Source: Nanobdellota archaeon (GTDB taxonomy: Archaea > Nanobdellota > Nanobdellia > Pacearchaeales > GW2011-AR1). Taken from it: a stretch of DNA of 5,605 nt. The position numbers and the translations under genes are program-made. The stretch is from positions 1 to 5,605 of the forward strand of contig JAHIWJ010000019.1 of NCBI GenBank assembly GCA_018816205.1, in the 5' to 3' direction. A model generated the notes under the pieces. That model saw only the letters and a program-made list of their open reading frames with translations. It did not search any database and had not been told where the DNA came from. Positions 4,596-5,605 of this stretch are shown piece after piece; the stretch's first letter is position 1; the number at the start of each line of letters is the position of its first letter.

Positions 4596-5414
4596 TTATT
4601 TAGGAGGCGTCAAAGTGTCCCAGTTTTCTACCCATTCAGAAATTTCTGGCATTTCTGCGTCTATTTTTCTTAGCTTGACGTAGTTTTTAGCAAGGAGGTA
4701 AAAAATGAAGCCGAGCGATTTTGCAGATTTGTTGTTTCCCGGAATGATTTTGTCAATGTTCATTGTGTAGTTGTTTGTGTCGCAAATTGCCATGACGGGC
4801 ATCTTGATTCTTTTTGCGTCTGCAAGTGCGGCTTTGTCTGTCCAGGGGTCGCAGATTAAGAGTAGTTCTTTTTCCATGAAGGTGTCTAGATTTGGATTTG
4901 TTAATATTCCGGCGGGGTAATTTTTAACGAAGACAGTTATGCCTGTTACTTTTGAGAATAGTCTTGCTGCTTTTTCGCCAGCGTCCCTCTTACAGACTAC
5001 GACAATTTCTTCAGGGGGATATTGAGCGAGATATTCTACGCCCTCTTTTAATTTGTCGTCTAAAAGTTCAGTGTTGAAAACAGCTAGTGAATCAGCACGG
5101 CGCTTGTAAACATATGGGCGCATGTCCGGAGTGATTGCTCTCGTTCCAAGGTGCATCGAGCTTTTTAGATAGTCTTCAATTGGAGCGAGTGCGCCCGGCT
5201 TTTGCTCTTTTTTGATTTCCTTGGAAACATCGATTTCTTTAGTTTCTATTCCTGCCGCGAGGGCTTCTGCCTTTGCTTTTAGCTTTGCTAACTTGTCTTC
5301 TTTTTCTGTTGTTGACTTTTCTTCTGCCTTTCTTACTGTTTTCTTTGTTACTTTTTTTATAGTTTTCTTTTTGGTTGTTTTTTCTTCGGTTGCTTCTTTC
5401 TTTGTTCTTGGCAT
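4596..5414 (-). CDS. rps2: 30S ribosomal protein uS2 (archaeal S2)
   Basis: This is an essential small-subunit protein that binds near the head-body junction of the 30S. The conserved uS2 core occupies about residues 76-265. Signatures are YLKSSMHLGTRAITPDMRPYVYKRR near its start, then KNYPAGILTNPN, the LLICDPWTDKAALADA segment, MAICDTNNYTMNIDKIIPGNNKSAKSLG, and a WVENWD C-terminus. Residues 1-72 are a lysine- and glutamate-rich, low-complexity extension (TKKKTIKKVTKK and similar), probably disordered or RNA-binding. It makes the protein (272 aa) longer than many archaeal uS2 proteins, which are near 200-230 aa. The ATG at 5414 has a TATA box centred 25 bases upstream and no Shine-Dalgarno, so a leaderless mRNA is likely. 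Its TAA (4598-4596) directly abuts the TGA of the convergent kinase gene. No other ribosomal protein gene is adjacent in the window. Confidence 0.96.
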   Translation of the reverse strand: MPRTKKEATEEKTTKKKTIKKVTKKTVRKAEEKSTTEKEDKLAKLKAKAEALAAGIETKEIDVSKEIKKEQKPGALAPIEDYLKSSMHLGTRAITPDMRPYVYKRRADSLAVFNTELLDDKLKEGVEYLAQYPPEEIVVVCKRDAGEKAARLFSKVTGITVFVKNYPAGILTNPNLDTFMEKELLLICDPWTDKAALADAKRIKMPVMAICDTNNYTMNIDKIIPGNNKSAKSLGFIFYLLAKNYVKLRKIDAEMPEISEWVENWDTLTPPK

Positions 5415-5434
5415 GAATGCTTGAGAAAAGGGGG

Positions 5435-5443
5435 GTTTTTAAG
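5435..5443 (-). promoter_or_regulatory. rps2 promoter (TATA box)
   Basis: CTTAAAAAC on the minus strand is centred at 5439, 25 bases before the rps2 ATG. This is the same spacing as for the divergent pair at 3475, and supports leaderless transcription of rps2. A C-rich run (CCCCCC) follows the box. Confidence 0.65.
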
Positions 5444-5460
5444 TTTATTGGGGTGGTTAG

Positions 5461-5500
5461 AAACCCCTGACCATCTTCGCTTCGCTCGACGGCGGGGTTT
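5461..5500. other. Strong stem-loop upstream of rps2
   Basis: AAACCCC (5461-5467) pairs with GGGGTTT (5494-5500). Inside, ACCATC (5470-5475) pairs with GACGGC (5488-5493) in minus-strand RNA with G.U pairs, leaving a 2-nt bulge and a 12-nt loop containing GAGCGAAGCGAA. On the plus strand it is followed by TTAAGACTTTTT, resembling an intrinsic terminator, but no plus-strand gene precedes it. On the minus strand the following T-run is weak. It might end a minus-strand transcript coming from beyond the right edge. Confidence 0.5.
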
Positions 5501-5505
5501 TTAAG
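5494..5505 (-). repeat. Second copy of the rps2 promoter box
   Basis: The 12-mer GGGGTTTTTAAG occurs exactly twice, at 5432-5443 (rps2 TATA region) and here, 62 bases apart. On the minus strand both read CTTAAAAACCCC. This copy overlaps the arm of the stem-loop. It would predict a start near 5475, where ATG (5474) opens a frame of only five codons before a stop. It may be a tandem promoter or a duplicated promoter remnant. Confidence 0.45.
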
Positions 5506-5605
5506 ACTTTTTGTTTAATGTTGGCTCGTTTCGCTCGCAAAATATCACGCTAACCCTCTGGGCCGCGGGGAGCTTCTGAGAGAAGGAGATAAAGTAAAGT
5601 TATCG
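5506..5605. other. Right-edge region without a supported gene
   Basis: I find no convincing CDS, tRNA or C/D-box RNA here. Short open frames reach the edge on the minus strand (one ends at a TGA at 5547-5545) and could be the end of a gene outside the window, but their sequences carry no recognisable motif. A small CTTCT/AGAAG hairpin lies near 5572-5584. Confidence 0.4.

Noticed and set aside
5212..5424. Plus-strand frame of 70 codons rich in S, F and V
   Set aside because: It is the complement of the lysine-rich rps2 extension.
5506..5605. Possible tRNA or C/D-box sRNA (GGTTAGCGTGATA resembles a D-arm or C box)
   Set aside because: No acceptor stem, anticodon arm or T-arm could be paired, and no C and D box pair was found.
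1..5605. CRISPR array, insertion sequence or transposase
   Set aside because: There are no regularly spaced repeats, no terminal inverted repeats around a transposase-like frame, and no such protein in the window.

Overview
The window looks like part of the chromosome of a DPANN-type archaeon (Nanoarchaeota, Woesearchaeota or Pacearchaeota-like; the exact lineage cannot be fixed by eye). The small-subunit rRNA has an archaeal 5' end and archaeal signature stretches. The ribosomal protein uS2 is of the archaeal type. Three protein genes have a TATA-like box centred about 25 bases before the ATG and no Shine-Dalgarno sequence, as expected for leaderless archaeal mRNAs.

Positions 1-2467 (minus strand) hold a 16S rRNA gene interrupted by a group I intron. 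The 5' exon is 2467-1574, the intron 1573-341 (1,233 nt) and the 3' exon 340-1, which runs off the left edge. The intron can be folded by hand into a complete group I core. P1 forms between the end of exon 1 and the guide sequence, with a U.G pair at the splice site. P3, P4 (P/Q), P5, P6/P6a, P7 (R/S), P8, a P9 hairpin series and a terminal G are all present. Two reading frames are inserted in peripheral loops: an 81-residue protein of unknown function in P6a and a 177-residue NYN/PIN-like (LabA/DUF88) nuclease-type protein in P8. Neither has a recognisable LAGLIDADG, GIY-YIG or HNH homing endonuclease motif. This is the most unusual content of the window. I infer a mobile or formerly mobile intron with atypical protein cargo.

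Positions 2468-2725 are the 16S leader and intergenic region, with two TATA-like boxes and several dyad symmetries. A histidine-phosphatase-superfamily gene (2726-3451, minus) and an APH/choline-kinase-like gene (3501-4595, plus) diverge from a 49-base spacer. The centre of that spacer is a symmetric box, GAAAG-TTTTAAAA-GT-CTTTC, which could serve both genes. The kinase frame is broken by two nearby, mutually compensating single-base shifts, so it is either a sequencing artefact or a recent pseudogene. It ends exactly against the convergent rps2 gene (uS2, 4596-5414, minus), which has a long lysine-rich N-terminal extension. Upstream of rps2 (5415-5605) are a leaderless-type promoter, a second copy of its 12-base box and a strong stem-loop. 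No gene could be supported at the right edge.
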